Shown here: positions 49,792 through 59,059 of the stretch, in pieces
Layout of the letters: every line of letters begins with the position of its first letter
Position numbering within the stretch: the stretch's first letter is position 1
NCBI GenBank assembly: GCA_947313885.1
Contig: CAMZNU010000008.1
Coordinates: 50,644 to 114,643 of the forward strand
Reading direction: 5' to 3'
Length of the DNA: 64,000 bases
Source: an uncultured Clostridia bacterium
GTDB taxonomy: Bacteria > Bacillota > Clostridia > Lachnospirales > CAMZNU01
Program-made: the position numbers and the translations under genes
The notes under the pieces: model-generated
Database searches by the model: none
What the model saw: only the letters and a program-made list of their open reading frames with translations
Told to the model about the DNA's origin: nothing

Positions 49792-49850
49792 ATCCTTATA
49801 AAAATTTTATCATTAATGATAGAAAAAGTAAATGTAAAAGTAATGGTAAG

Positions 49851-49879
49851 TTGATAAAAATGATTGTAAGTAATATAAT
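49851..49879 (+). promoter_or_regulatory. Sigma-A-type promoter of ddl-murI
   Basis: TTGATA, 17 bases, TATAAT, 24 bases before the ddl start. Confidence 0.75.
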
Positions 49880-49903
49880 TAAAAAAAGAGAATGGAGGAT
49901 ATT

Positions 49904-50962
49904 ATGACAAAATTAAACGTAGCAGTAATTTTTGGTGGAGATTCTAATGAGCATGAAGTATCGATGAAATCGGCATATAATATTATGTGTACTTTAGATG
50001 TAGAAAAATATAACATAATACCTGTTTATATAAGCAAGAGAGGAGGATGGTATATATATGATGGTAAAATAAGTAATATGTTAAATGTAAATCTTGAAAA
50101 AGTTAGTTATAAAGGAATAATAAGTCCGGACAGTACAGATAGAGGATTAATAAAATTTTTAGATGGAAGTTATAAAGTTATGACAATAGATATAGCAATA
50201 CCGATCATTCATGGTAAAAATGGGGAGGATGGGTCTATTCAAGGATTATTATCTATAAGTAAAATACCATACATAGGATGTGGGGTTTTAGCATCATCGA
50301 TGGCATTTGATAAAAGTATTACAAAAATAATAGTTGAAGATTTAAATATAAGGCAAACAAAGTCGGAATTAATAATAAATTTAGAGGATGTGGAAAATAA
50401 GATAGAAAAGATAGAACAAACTTTAAAATATCCTATGTTCGTCAAACCGTCAAATTCTGGTTCATCGCAAGGAATAAGTAAAGTTATGAATAAGGAAGAA
50501 TTAAAAGCGGGAATAAAGATTGCGAACAAAATAGATAACAAAGTAATAATAGAAGAAGGTATTATAGGAAGAGAATTAGAATGCGCTATATTAGGAGATA
50601 AAAATGAAAAAATAGTTTCTAGTATAGGTGAAATTATAGTTGAAGGTGAATTTTATGGTTATGAAGAAAAGTATAATGATGTAAATTCAAAAACGATAAT
50701 ACCAGACGACATAGAAATAGAGGCAATAGAATATATAAAAGAGAGTTCAAAAAAGATTTTTGATGCATTAGGGTGTGTAGGGTTATCAAGAGTGGATTTC
50801 TTTTTAGAAGAAAAAACAAAAAAAGTATATTTTAATGAAATAAATACGATGCCAGGATTCACAAATATAAGTATGTATCCTATGCTTTTAGAAGATAGTG
50901 GAGTTAAATATAATATACTACTTGATAAATTAATAGAGATAGGGATGGAGAATGATAAATAA
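49904..50962 (+). CDS. ddl: D-alanine--D-alanine ligase
   Basis: Ddl makes D-Ala-D-Ala for peptidoglycan. The 352-residue ATP-grasp protein has VIFGGDSNEHEVSMKSAY at the N-terminus, FVKPSNSGSSQGISKV (ATP binding), the omega-loop segment FYGYEEKYND with the tyrosine typical of D-Ala-D-Ala rather than vancomycin-resistance ligases, and the metal site YFNEINTMPGFTNISMYP. The ATG at 49904 has GGAGG; an in-frame ATG at 49892 lies within that site. Probably cotranscribed with murI, 19 bases downstream. Confidence 0.96.
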   Translation: MTKLNVAVIFGGDSNEHEVSMKSAYNIMCTLDVEKYNIIPVYISKRGGWYIYDGKISNMLNVNLEKVSYKGIISPDSTDRGLIKFLDGSYKVMTIDIAIPIIHGKNGEDGSIQGLLSISKIPYIGCGVLASSMAFDKSITKIIVEDLNIRQTKSELIINLEDVENKIEKIEQTLKYPMFVKPSNSGSSQGISKVMNKEELKAGIKIANKIDNKVIIEEGIIGRELECAILGDKNEKIVSSIGEIIVEGEFYGYEEKYNDVNSKTIIPDDIEIEAIEYIKESSKKIFDALGCVGLSRVDFFLEEKTKKVYFNEINTMPGFTNISMYPMLLEDSGVKYNILLDKLIEIGMENDK

Positions 50963-50981
50963 AGCATAAGAAGGGTAAAAT

Positions 50982-51767
50982 ATGAGAAAACAAAAGATAG
51001 GAATATTTGATTCAGGAGTTGGTGGATTGAGTATATTAAAATCTATGCACGAGTTAATGCCAGAAGAAGAATATATATATTTAGGAGATAATATCAATGC
51101 TCCGTATGGAGAGTCTGATGATATTACGATATTAAAAAATAGCAATAGAATTTTAGACTTTATGTTAGAGAAAAAAGTAGATGTATGTGTTATAGCTTGC
51201 AATACTATATGTGTAGTTGCGTATGATGAATTAAAGAAGAGAAGTAATATTCCTATAATAGGGATAATAGATAAAGGAGTAGAAAGTATACTAGATACGA
51301 ATAAAAGCAAAGTCGGCATTATAGCTACGAAAAAAACTATAGAAACTAATAAATATAAAGAAAAGTTACTAAAAGAAAATCCAAATATGAAAATTGTAAA
51401 TATTGAAGGTGTAGGGTTAGTAGAAACGATAGAAAAGGGTATAGTTAGTAAAGAGAAAAGGCGTATAGCAGTTGAAAGAGTTTTAAAAAACCATAAAAAT
51501 ATTGAAGTAGCTTTTTTAGGGTGTACACATTTTCCATTTCTAGAAAAAGAGATTAGTGAATATTTAGAAAATATCACAGTAATACATCAAGGTGATAAAG
51601 TTGCTAGACATGTAAAAAAAGTTATGCAGATAAAAAAAGATAATGGAGAAAAAAAAGATGGGAAAATAGAATTTTTCACGACAGGTGACGTATATCAATT
51701 TGAAAATATTAAAAATATCAATTTTAATAAATTTAAACAATATAAAACAAAAAAAGTTAAAATATAA
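50982..51767 (+). CDS. murI: Glutamate racemase
   Basis: MurI makes D-glutamate for peptidoglycan. The 261-residue protein has the N-terminal IGIFDSGVGGLSILK, the first catalytic cysteine in IACNTICVVAYDEL and the second in LGCTHFPFLEKEI. Together with ddl it supplies D-amino acids for the cell wall. AAGGGTAAA is a weak ribosome site. DnaA-box sequences begin just four bases after its stop. Confidence 0.95.
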   Translation: MRKQKIGIFDSGVGGLSILKSMHELMPEEEYIYLGDNINAPYGESDDITILKNSNRILDFMLEKKVDVCVIACNTICVVAYDELKKRSNIPIIGIIDKGVESILDTNKSKVGIIATKKTIETNKYKEKLLKENPNMKIVNIEGVGLVETIEKGIVSKEKRRIAVERVLKNHKNIEVAFLGCTHFPFLEKEISEYLENITVIHQGDKVARHVKKVMQIKKDNGEKKDGKIEFFTTGDVYQFENIKNINFNKFKQYKTKKVKI

Positions 51768-51770
51768 TTA

Positions 51771-51855
51771 ATATCCACAAAAAAGAATAAATATGCACAG
51801 GAGATAAACCTTATAAAATAAGAGATGTAAAATAAAATGTGGATAATGTGGATAA
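51771..51855. promoter_or_regulatory. DnaA-box cluster
   Basis: Two perfect copies of TGTGGATAA (the complement of the consensus DnaA box TTATCCACA) lie directly head to tail at 51838-51846 and 51847-51855. A third, ATATCCACA at 51771-51779, differs at one base and is in the opposite orientation. The cluster is in the gap between murI and the ferredoxin gene. No dnaA, dnaN, rnpA or gidA genes are present, so it is probably not oriC; a DnaA-titrating or regulatory site is possible. Confidence 0.65.
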
Positions 51856-51865
51856 AGTTGTTAAC

Positions 51866-51899
51866 AAAAAAAACGATAACTCAATATCGTTTTTTTTTA
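51866..51899. terminator. Bidirectional terminator between murI and the ferredoxin gene
   Basis: AAAACGATA and TATCGTTTTT pair around a 6-base loop, with long A and T runs on both sides. Confidence 0.8.
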
Positions 51900-51900
51900 T

Positions 51901-52065
51901 TTATTCAGAGATTGCACCAACTGGACAAACAGCTTCACAAGCACCACAAGAAATACATTTCTCAGCATCTATCACATATGGGCTACCGTCTGTAATACAG
52001 TCTACAGGACATTCAGATTGGCAAGCACCACAAGAAATACATGTGTCGTTAATTACGTACGCCAT
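51901..52065 (-). CDS. 2[4Fe-4S] ferredoxin
   Basis: A clostridial-type ferredoxin of 54 residues, an electron carrier in anaerobic metabolism. Both cluster motifs are intact: CISCGACQSECPVDC and CISCGACEAVCPVGA. The frame is open 19 codons upstream, but the ATG at 52065 has AGGAGGTG. It is a single-gene unit, oriented against its neighbours, with its own terminator. Supports an anaerobic lifestyle. Confidence 0.95.
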   Translation of the reverse strand: MAYVINDTCISCGACQSECPVDCITDGSPYVIDAEKCISCGACEAVCPVGAISE

Positions 52066-52193
52066 GTTAACACCTCCTTTCAAAAATATGTTATAGTAAA
52101 AAATAAAAAAAATCAATGACAAAAGTGCAAAAATATTATAAGATAGAGTTCAAAGAATTGTAATATGAAAATAATAGGATGAGTAGGTGGCAA

Positions 52194-55100
52194 ATGAAAA
52201 AAATAATAGGTTTAATAATATTCATAGTTATTATGTATACAGGCTATGAAAGGGGAATAAGTAATGTAAGTATGAGTAGTCAAAATCATTTTGATTTTGA
52301 AAACAAAGTAGATGCTCTTATAGAAAAAATAGAAATAGAGATAACAAAAAAAGAAAAAGAAATAATAAACAGGACAAAGGATGAGCCTTTGAAGATAGGG
52401 GTATATGTTCAAGAATATTACTATAGTAAACTTTACAATACGGAACAAGATAAGCCGATAGGCATTAATCAGTTTATCATCGATTATTTTGAAAAAGTAG
52501 GTATAAATGTAGAGATAGTTGAAATAAAAAATACTTATGGACTAAGCAAAAAAAATGATGTTGATTTATATTTACTTGCACCAGAAGTATTAATTGCTAT
52601 AAGTAGCACTAGTGGATTACTTAACGATTACGTAAAAACACTAAACTATTACACTGAACCTTTGTATTATTATTCAAAAGAAGTGGATAGTAAAATGGGT
52701 TATAAAGATTTAAATAAAGAAAAAGTAGGAATATTAGAATTATTTTACGAAGAAATTTTTAAAGGAGTACTAAATCCAAGAGAAAAATCTATAGAACTTG
52801 AAATTTTTAAAAACAAAGCGGAAATAGAAGAAAAGATGGAAAGAGGAGAGTTAAAGTATTTTCTAGATTTTTTAAATACGAATAAAATAAAAGATGGATA
52901 TTTTATATCGTTAAGAGATACGTTTATTCAAGGAAAGAGCATAGAAGGTTACTATAATAAAGATTCTGATAAAGAAATGTTTGCTATTGTAAATAAAATT
53001 TTAAATTCTAATAATTTTAAAAAAAATTTAAGAGCGTATAGAGATCTAGAAATAGGTTTAAAGATTAAAGAAAAATATTTTTTTACAGAAGCAGAAAAAG
53101 AGTATATTGAAAATAGTAAAAAAAACCCAGTGATAATAGTTAATTATGATTATAACTCACCGTCGCAATTTTACGATGTGAGTACAAATAAATGGCTAGG
53201 TGCACAACCTAGCATATGGGATAAAATAGTAGAGATAAGTGGCTTAAATATAGAATTTAGCACCGATGTATCCAATACGATAGAGGGAATACGGAAAAAA
53301 TTATCAGAGAGTGATGTAACATCTGGACATGCGAGCATGCTTTTACCGCAAAATAAAGATGATATGGATGGCATAATATTTGTGGGAAATGAGTTATTTT
53401 CAGGAGTGTCTTTATATTCGCTAAACAAAGATAAAAGAGAGTATAATGATAGTAATATATACAACTATGTAGTAGGTGGAATAGAAGGACGAGAAGCAAT
53501 CGAATTAATAAAAGTTAATTACTTCGGGTTAAAAGTAAATGATTCATATTCTACGGTAGAAAATGGCATAAACGCTCTTGAAAAGGGTGAAATAGACTTA
53601 ATAGCATTAAATGATTATCAGTTTAAAGAGGTGTTTTTTAATAATAAAAATTACTATTTAAAAGAACAACATAAATTACCGTTTAATTTGTCATTCAAAA
53701 TTGCGTTATCTACAGAAAAAGAGGGGTATGAGGAACTAAAAAGTATTATAGAAAAAACATTAATACATATTAATGAAGAAAAAATATATTCAAAACATTA
53801 TAAAGACTATGTAGATATAGAAATAATTAGCACAAATTTAATATACACAATAATGGGTGTCTTAATGACAGTAACGGTGATAGTTTTAAATTATATATAT
53901 ATATATAGATCAAAAGTGGGCTTAAAAGAGGCTTTAACTAGTTTAGAACGTGTAATGTATATAGATAAAATTACAGGGTTAAAAAATAGAGTAGCTCTAT
54001 ATTCGAAAAAAAGTAAAAAAAACACAGTGTTAGTACTAAATATAATAAACTTCTCACGCTTTAATAATCAATATGGAATTAAGGTAGGAGATGCTGTATT
54101 AAGAGAAGTTGCAAAAAAACTAGAAAATAATAATTCAAATAGAAAAAGTGACCATTTAGAAGTGTTTCGAATAGAAAACGATGAATTTGGAATTGTTTCA
54201 GATGATATTAAAACAGAAGAATGGTGTATAGAAGTAGCAAAAGGTATTATAGAAGTTTTCAAAAATCCTCTAGTTGTTAATGGTGAGGAACATATAGTGA
54301 AAGTTGCTATAGGCGTATCAATAGGTAAGGAAAATGAAAAAATTGAAAAAGTAATAAATAAAGCAAATGTAGTTGCAAATATTGTGAAAAAAAATAAAAC
54401 GGAATACTATGGAATAGCAACAAATAAAAAATTTAAAGAGTTTTTCCGACAAAGATATTTAGAGCAAGATTTGAGTAATGAATTTGTAGAAAAACAAGTA
54501 GTACCGTTTTACCAACCAAAATACAACATGAATACCAATGAAATGATAGGTGTAGAAACATTAGCGAGAATGAACCATGACAGTTTAGGATTAGTGTATC
54601 CTGATGAGTTTATACCGATATTAGAAAAAATAAATAAAATAGATTTATTAGATGTGTACATGCTAAAACAAGCAAGTAAAGATTTTGTAGGATGGCAGAA
54701 AAGTGGATTAATAACAGAAAATTTTAGAATGTCATTTAACTTTAGTATAATATCTATAGAAAAAAATGATATATTAGAAATCATAAAAAATGTTCACAAA
54801 GAACAAGGTATAGCATATAAACATTTAGAACTAGAAGTAACAGAAACAGCAGTGTCGGACAATATGGAAGATGTAATTAGAAAATTAGAAGATGTATCGA
54901 AGCTTGGAGTAAGTATATCGTTAGATGATTTTAGTGCAGGAAATTCGAACATTACAAGATTATCAACGATGCCAATAGATACGATAAAACTAGATAAAGG
55001 ATTATTAGATTCAGGAGTAAATGAAGTTACAACAGAGTTAATATTATCAATAAAAAGTTTTGCAGAAAAAATGGGACTAGGAATAATAATAGAAGGTGTT

Positions 55101-55208
55101 GAGACTATAGAACAAGTAGAATTCTTAAGAGGAATAGGATTAGTAAATGCACAAGGTTATTATTACTCAAAACCTGTAAAAAATCATGAATTTATTAAAA
55201 AATTATAA
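52194..55208 (+). CDS. Double-PBPb receptor with degenerate GGDEF and EAL domains
   Basis: A sensor protein of 1004 residues. Order: N-terminal membrane helix or signal anchor (about 3-18); two periplasmic-binding-protein (SBP_bac_3-like) domains (about 60-290 and 310-550); a second membrane helix (about 555-580); a GGDEF domain (KITGLKNR start, but RIENDEFGIV replaces GGDEF, so cyclase activity is doubtful); and an EAL domain (about 750-1000). The EAL residues needed for c-di-GMP hydrolysis look present: VETLAR, FNFS, LEVTET, SLDDFSAG, IKLDKG, EGVET and AQGYYYSKP. So it is predicted to degrade c-di-GMP in response to an external ligand. AGGTGG favours the ATG at 52194 over that at 52179. Confidence 0.9.
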   Translation: MKKIIGLIIFIVIMYTGYERGISNVSMSSQNHFDFENKVDALIEKIEIEITKKEKEIINRTKDEPLKIGVYVQEYYYSKLYNTEQDKPIGINQFIIDYFEKVGINVEIVEIKNTYGLSKKNDVDLYLLAPEVLIAISSTSGLLNDYVKTLNYYTEPLYYYSKEVDSKMGYKDLNKEKVGILELFYEEIFKGVLNPREKSIELEIFKNKAEIEEKMERGELKYFLDFLNTNKIKDGYFISLRDTFIQGKSIEGYYNKDSDKEMFAIVNKILNSNNFKKNLRAYRDLEIGLKIKEKYFFTEAEKEYIENSKKNPVIIVNYDYNSPSQFYDVSTNKWLGAQPSIWDKIVEISGLNIEFSTDVSNTIEGIRKKLSESDVTSGHASMLLPQNKDDMDGIIFVGNELFSGVSLYSLNKDKREYNDSNIYNYVVGGIEGREAIELIKVNYFGLKVNDSYSTVENGINALEKGEIDLIALNDYQFKEVFFNNKNYYLKEQHKLPFNLSFKIALSTEKEGYEELKSIIEKTLIHINEEKIYSKHYKDYVDIEIISTNLIYTIMGVLMTVTVIVLNYIYIYRSKVGLKEALTSLERVMYIDKITGLKNRVALYSKKSKKNTVLVLNIINFSRFNNQYGIKVGDAVLREVAKKLENNNSNRKSDHLEVFRIENDEFGIVSDDIKTEEWCIEVAKGIIEVFKNPLVVNGEEHIVKVAIGVSIGKENEKIEKVINKANVVANIVKKNKTEYYGIATNKKFKEFFRQRYLEQDLSNEFVEKQVVPFYQPKYNMNTNEMIGVETLARMNHDSLGLVYPDEFIPILEKINKIDLLDVYMLKQASKDFVGWQKSGLITENFRMSFNFSIISIEKNDILEIIKNVHKEQGIAYKHLELEVTETAVSDNMEDVIRKLEDVSKLGVSISLDDFSAGNSNITRLSTMPIDTIKLDKGLLDSGVNEVTTELILSIKSFAEKMGLGIIIEGVETIEQVEFLRGIGLVNAQGYYYSKPVKNHEFIKKL

Positions 55209-55211
55209 ATT

Positions 55212-55244
55212 AAAAAAGTTGTCGTTAATAGCGACAACTTTTTT
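55212..55244 (+). terminator. Terminator after the GGDEF/EAL gene
   Basis: AAAAAAGTTGTCG and CGACAACTTTTTT form a perfect stem with a short loop, right after the stop. Confidence 0.85.
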
Positions 55245-55266
55245 ATAAGAAGATAAAAGGTGGTAT

Positions 55267-55755
55267 ATGAAGATAAAAATAGGCAATGGGTACGATGTTC
55301 ATAGATTAGAGGAAGGAAGAGATTTAATATTAGGAGGAGTTAAAATACCGTATAAAAAAGGGTTACAAGGACATTCAGATGCTGATGTATTAATACACAG
55401 TATAATAGATAGTATACTAGGAGCATTAGGAAAAGGAGATATCGGCAAAATATTTCCAGATAGTAAAAAAGAGTTTAAAGATATTAGTAGCATTATATTA
55501 TTAGAAAAAGTATGCAACATTATGAAAGAAGAGAAATATAATATAGGAAATATAGATGCAACCGTAGTAGCTGAAAATCCTAAAATATCAGAATATATAA
55601 ATGAAATGAAAAAAAAAATAAGCATAGCATTAAAAACAGAAGAAAAAAATATAAACATTAAAGGAACTACAGAAGAAAAATTAGGGTTTACGGGAAATGG
55701 TGAAGGGATTAAAAGTTATTCGGTATGTCTTTTAGTATCTAAGAAGGAGCAATAA
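55267..55755 (+). CDS. ispF: 2-C-methyl-D-erythritol 2,4-cyclodiphosphate synthase
   Basis: IspF catalyses the fifth step of the MEP isoprenoid pathway. The 162-residue protein has GNGYDVHRLEEG (metal-binding Asp and His), the loop QGHSDADVLIHSI with the third metal His, and the C-terminal IKGTTEEKLGFTGNGEGI. AAAAGGTGG precedes the ATG. Its stop is immediately followed by the cysS ATG, so the two are coupled. IspD is not in the window. Confidence 0.97.
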   Translation: MKIKIGNGYDVHRLEEGRDLILGGVKIPYKKGLQGHSDADVLIHSIIDSILGALGKGDIGKIFPDSKKEFKDISSIILLEKVCNIMKEEKYNIGNIDATVVAENPKISEYINEMKKKISIALKTEEKNINIKGTTEEKLGFTGNGEGIKSYSVCLLVSKKEQ

Positions 55756-57165
55756 ATGAGAGTATATAATACATTAACAAGAAGTAAAGAGAAGTTAATA
55801 ACCATAGAAAACAAAAAGGTTAAAATGTACGTATGCGGACCTACAGTATATAACTATATTCACATAGGAAATGCGAGACCTGTAGTAGTATTTGATACTG
55901 TGAGAAGATATTTAGAATATAGAGGGTATGAAGTAGAGTATGTACAAAACTTTACAGATATAGATGATAAAATAATAAATGTAAGTAAGGAGTTATCAGT
56001 AAATTATGAAGAAGTGTCAGAAAAATATATAAAGGAATTTATGTATGATAGTGATAAATTAAATATCCTAAAAGCAAAAGAGTACCCAAGAGTTACAAAA
56101 GAAATAAAAGAAATCATATGTATGATAGAAGACTTAGAAAAGAAGGGGTATGCATATGAAGTAAATGGAGTAGTGTACTTTAATACAAAAAAGTATAAAA
56201 AATATGGTAGATTAACAAATAGAAGACTAGAAGATTTGTTAGATGGAGCAAGAGTGGAAAAAAATAATGACAAAAAAAATAGTACAGATTTTATATTATG
56301 GAAAAAAGCTAAAAAAGATGAACCAAGTTGGGAATCACCATATGGAAAAGGGCGACCTGGGTGGCATATAGAATGTTCAGCTATGTGCAAAAAATATTTA
56401 GGAGATACAATAGACATACATTGTGGTGGTGCTGATTTAGCGTTTCCACATCACGAAAATGAAGTAGCACAAAGTGAAGCTAGCAATGGTAAACCGTTAG
56501 CAAATTATTGGTTACACAATGGATTTATAAATGTTAACAATGAAAAGATGTCAAAATCAAAAGGTAATTTTTTTACTCTACGGGAAATAGGTGAAAAATT
56601 TGATTATGATGTAGTAAGATTTTTTATATTAAGTGTTCAATATAGAAGTCCTTTAAATTTTGATGAAGAGTTATTAATAGCATCAAAAAATGGATTAGAT
56701 AGAATAAAAAAATGTTTAGAAAGTTTAAAGTATGAGGAAAATAATAGCAAAGATAGTGAAGATGATAAAAAGGATGCAATTAAAATAGATAGGTTAAATA
56801 AATTCAGAGAAAAATTTATTTTGGCAATGGATGATGATTTTAATACAGCAAATGCAATAGCAGTAATATATGATTTGATAAAATATAGTAATGTTGAAAT
56901 AATAGGGAAAAGTAGTAAAAAAATAATAGTATATAATATAAATTTAATAGAAGAGTTATTAGAAGTTTTAGGACTCGACTTAGGAAAAAATGAAATGAAA
57001 GAAGTAGACGTTAAAAAAATAGAAAAATTAATAGAAGAAAGAAAAGTGGCAAAAAAAAATAAAGATTTTAAGAAGGCGGATGAAATAAGAAGCAAACTAT
57101 TAGAAAAAGGAATAGTTTTAGAAGACAAAAGAGATGGCGTAAAATGGAGTTTTATAAATGGATAA
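55756..57165 (+). CDS. cysS: Cysteinyl-tRNA synthetase
   Basis: CysS charges tRNA-Cys. The 469-residue class I enzyme has the zinc ligand region MYVCGPTVYNYIHIGNARP (HIGH motif as HIGN), GWHIECSAMCKKYLG, CGGADLAFPHHENE, and the KMSKS loop EKMSKSKGNFF. AAGGAG at the ispF end is the ribosome site. It begins the conserved Firmicutes series cysS-mrnC-rlmB-yacP-sigH. No separate T-box is seen. Confidence 0.97.
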   Translation: MRVYNTLTRSKEKLITIENKKVKMYVCGPTVYNYIHIGNARPVVVFDTVRRYLEYRGYEVEYVQNFTDIDDKIINVSKELSVNYEEVSEKYIKEFMYDSDKLNILKAKEYPRVTKEIKEIICMIEDLEKKGYAYEVNGVVYFNTKKYKKYGRLTNRRLEDLLDGARVEKNNDKKNSTDFILWKKAKKDEPSWESPYGKGRPGWHIECSAMCKKYLGDTIDIHCGGADLAFPHHENEVAQSEASNGKPLANYWLHNGFINVNNEKMSKSKGNFFTLREIGEKFDYDVVRFFILSVQYRSPLNFDEELLIASKNGLDRIKKCLESLKYEENNSKDSEDDKKDAIKIDRLNKFREKFILAMDDDFNTANAIAVIYDLIKYSNVEIIGKSSKKIIVYNINLIEELLEVLGLDLGKNEMKEVDVKKIEKLIEERKVAKKNKDFKKADEIRSKLLEKGIVLEDKRDGVKWSFING

Positions 57166-57571
57166 ATTAAAAAATAGCATTATAGCAGGAATTATTAGAG
57201 ATAAAGTAGATGTACGAGAATATTCAGCATTAAATCTTGCATATATAGGAGATGCAGTTTTTGAAATATATGCAAGAACAAAAGTAGTAATAGAATTTAA
57301 AGCAACAGTAAACGAAATGAATAAAAAGACGTGCCAATATGTAAGTGCCACGGCACAAAGTGAAATGTACCATAAAATATTAGAAGTAGCGACAGATGAG
57401 GAGATAAGAATATTAAAACGTGGAAGAAATGCAACATCGCATTCTTCGGCAAAAAATGCAACAAAGTCGGCATATAGACATGCAACAGGAGTGGAAACAT
57501 TAATAGGGTATTTGTATTTAACAAATAATAAAAGTAGATTAGATGAAATTTTTGAGCTTATATTGAAATAG
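57158..57571 (+). CDS. mrnC: Mini-ribonuclease 3 (Mini-III)
   Basis: Mini-III matures 23S rRNA ends. The 137-residue protein has the RNase III catalytic domain (ALNLAYIGDAVFEIYART with the catalytic Asp, then TGVETLIGYLYLTNN) and lacks a double-strand RNA-binding domain, as expected. The start overlaps the end of cysS by eight bases (ATGGATAA). Good context within the conserved series. Confidence 0.95.
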   Translation: MDKLKNSIIAGIIRDKVDVREYSALNLAYIGDAVFEIYARTKVVIEFKATVNEMNKKTCQYVSATAQSEMYHKILEVATDEEIRILKRGRNATSHSSAKNATKSAYRHATGVETLIGYLYLTNNKSRLDEIFELILK

Positions 57572-57582
57572 GAGAAAACATA

Positions 57583-58530
57583 ATGAAAAGAGAAGAAGAT
57601 AGCACAAAACGAAGCAACAAAAGAATAAGTGAAAGTAAAATGGGAAAAGACAATAAATATAAAAGAGTAAATGGTAGTACTAAATCAGAAAAAAGTACAT
57701 ATTCAACGAATAAAAACGTAAGAAGAGAAAAAGAAGTGACAAAAAAAGTGTATAAAAGTCAAAGAAGAGAAGTAGTAGAAGACGTAGAACAGGAAGAAAT
57801 ATTACAATTAGAAGGAAGAAATTCCGTATTAGAGGCATTAAGCTCAGGAAGAACGATAGATAAAATAATATTCAAAAAAAATGAAGTAGAAGGAACGTTA
57901 AAAATAATAAGAGGTAAGGCATTAGATAGAGGGATAGTAGTACAAGAAACAGCTAAGAGAAATTTAGATGAGATGGCAAAAACACATAATCACCAAGGTG
58001 TAATAGCGATATGTCCAGCACAAGATTATGCGGAAGTAGATGAAATATTAGACTATGCAAAAGAAAAAGGTGAAGACCCATTTATATTAATATTAGATGG
58101 TATAACAGACACGTATAATTTAGGTGCTATAATAAGGTCAGCAGATATAACAGGAGTACACGGTATAATAATACCGAAAAGAAGAGCAGCAGGACTTACA
58201 GGAATAGTAGGAAAAGTATCAGCAGGAGCAATAGAATATGTGAAAGTTGCGAAAGTAGTTAATATAAGTAGAACGATAGAGGAGTTAAAAGAAAAAGGAG
58301 TTTGGGTAGGCAGTACAGAATTAGATGGAGAAGTCATGTACAAAAGTAATTTAACAGGTCCATTAGCATTAGTAATAGGGAGCGAAGGAGATGGAATTAG
58401 TAAGTTAGTAAAAGAAAAATGTGATTTTTCATTATCAATACCGATGTATGGAAATGTAGATTCATTAAATGCATCAGTAGCGACAGGAGTTGTATTATAT
58501 GAAGCATTACGACAAAGAAAATTTAAATAG
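57583..58530 (+). CDS. rlmB: 23S rRNA 2'-O-methyltransferase RlmB/TrmH family
   Basis: A SPOUT-class methyltransferase that probably modifies G2251 of 23S rRNA. The 315-residue protein has the N-terminal substrate-binding domain (LEGRNSVLEAL from about residue 83), and the knot motifs NLGAIIRSADITGVHGIIIP (20 residues), LALVIGSEGDGIS and SIPMYGNVDSLNASVATGV. A basic, Lys/Arg/Ser-rich extension of about 75 residues precedes the normal start; it is longer than usual and may bind RNA. GGAG precedes the ATG. Confidence 0.93.
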   Translation: MKREEDSTKRSNKRISESKMGKDNKYKRVNGSTKSEKSTYSTNKNVRREKEVTKKVYKSQRREVVEDVEQEEILQLEGRNSVLEALSSGRTIDKIIFKKNEVEGTLKIIRGKALDRGIVVQETAKRNLDEMAKTHNHQGVIAICPAQDYAEVDEILDYAKEKGEDPFILILDGITDTYNLGAIIRSADITGVHGIIIPKRRAAGLTGIVGKVSAGAIEYVKVAKVVNISRTIEELKEKGVWVGSTELDGEVMYKSNLTGPLALVIGSEGDGISKLVKEKCDFSLSIPMYGNVDSLNASVATGVVLYEALRQRKFK

Positions 58531-58532
58531 AT

Positions 58533-59057
58533 ATGGCAGATAAATATTTGTTAGTAGATGGATATAATATGATATTTGAATGGGAAACATTAAAAAAGAT
58601 TGCAAAAATAAATGTAGAAGATGCAAGAATTGAACTTATGGACATGCTTTGTGATTATGCAGGGTACAAGGGAATTGAGTTAACGGTAGTATTTGATGCA
58701 CATTATGTTAAAAATAGAAGAGCAAACAAGGCAAATTATAAAAATATTAAAGTAGTGTATACGAAGGAGAAAGAAAGTGCGGATCTGTACATAGAGATGC
58801 AAATAAAAAGATTAATAGAAAAAGGTGGTAAATATTCTGTAAAAGTGGCTACTTCAGATGGATTAGAACAAACGATTGTTATGAGTAAAGGAGCATTAAG
58901 AGTAACAGCACGTGAGTTAGAGGCAGATATAAAGGGGTATAAAAAAACTTTTAGAAGAGATAATAAAAAAGAAAAAAAAAATTTTTTGATAAATAACGTA
59001 GATGACGAGACGGCGAAAATATTAAACGCAATTAGATTAGGGAAAGGGTGGGATTAG
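58533..59057 (+). CDS. NYN-domain ribonuclease YacP (Rae1-like)
   Basis: YacP/Rae1 is a ribosome-associated endonuclease that cleaves mRNA in the A site in Bacillus. The 174-residue protein has the PIN-like NYN acidic residues in LVDGYNMIFEW, VVFDAHYVKN and KVATSDGLEQTIV. It starts two bases after the rlmB stop without a clear ribosome site, so it probably depends on coupling. It keeps its place before sigH. Confidence 0.9.
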   Translation: MADKYLLVDGYNMIFEWETLKKIAKINVEDARIELMDMLCDYAGYKGIELTVVFDAHYVKNRRANKANYKNIKVVYTKEKESADLYIEMQIKRLIEKGGKYSVKVATSDGLEQTIVMSKGALRVTARELEADIKGYKKTFRRDNKKEKKNFLINNVDDETAKILNAIRLGKGWD

Positions 59058-59059
59058 CG

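Noticed and set aside
50930..51577. 215-codon minus-strand open frame rich in Phe, Ser and Ile
   Set aside because: Antisense to murI, whose motifs are complete.
51771..51855. Chromosomal replication origin (oriC)
   Set aside because: DnaA boxes are present, but there are no origin-associated genes nearby and no clear unwinding element; kept only as a DnaA-box cluster.
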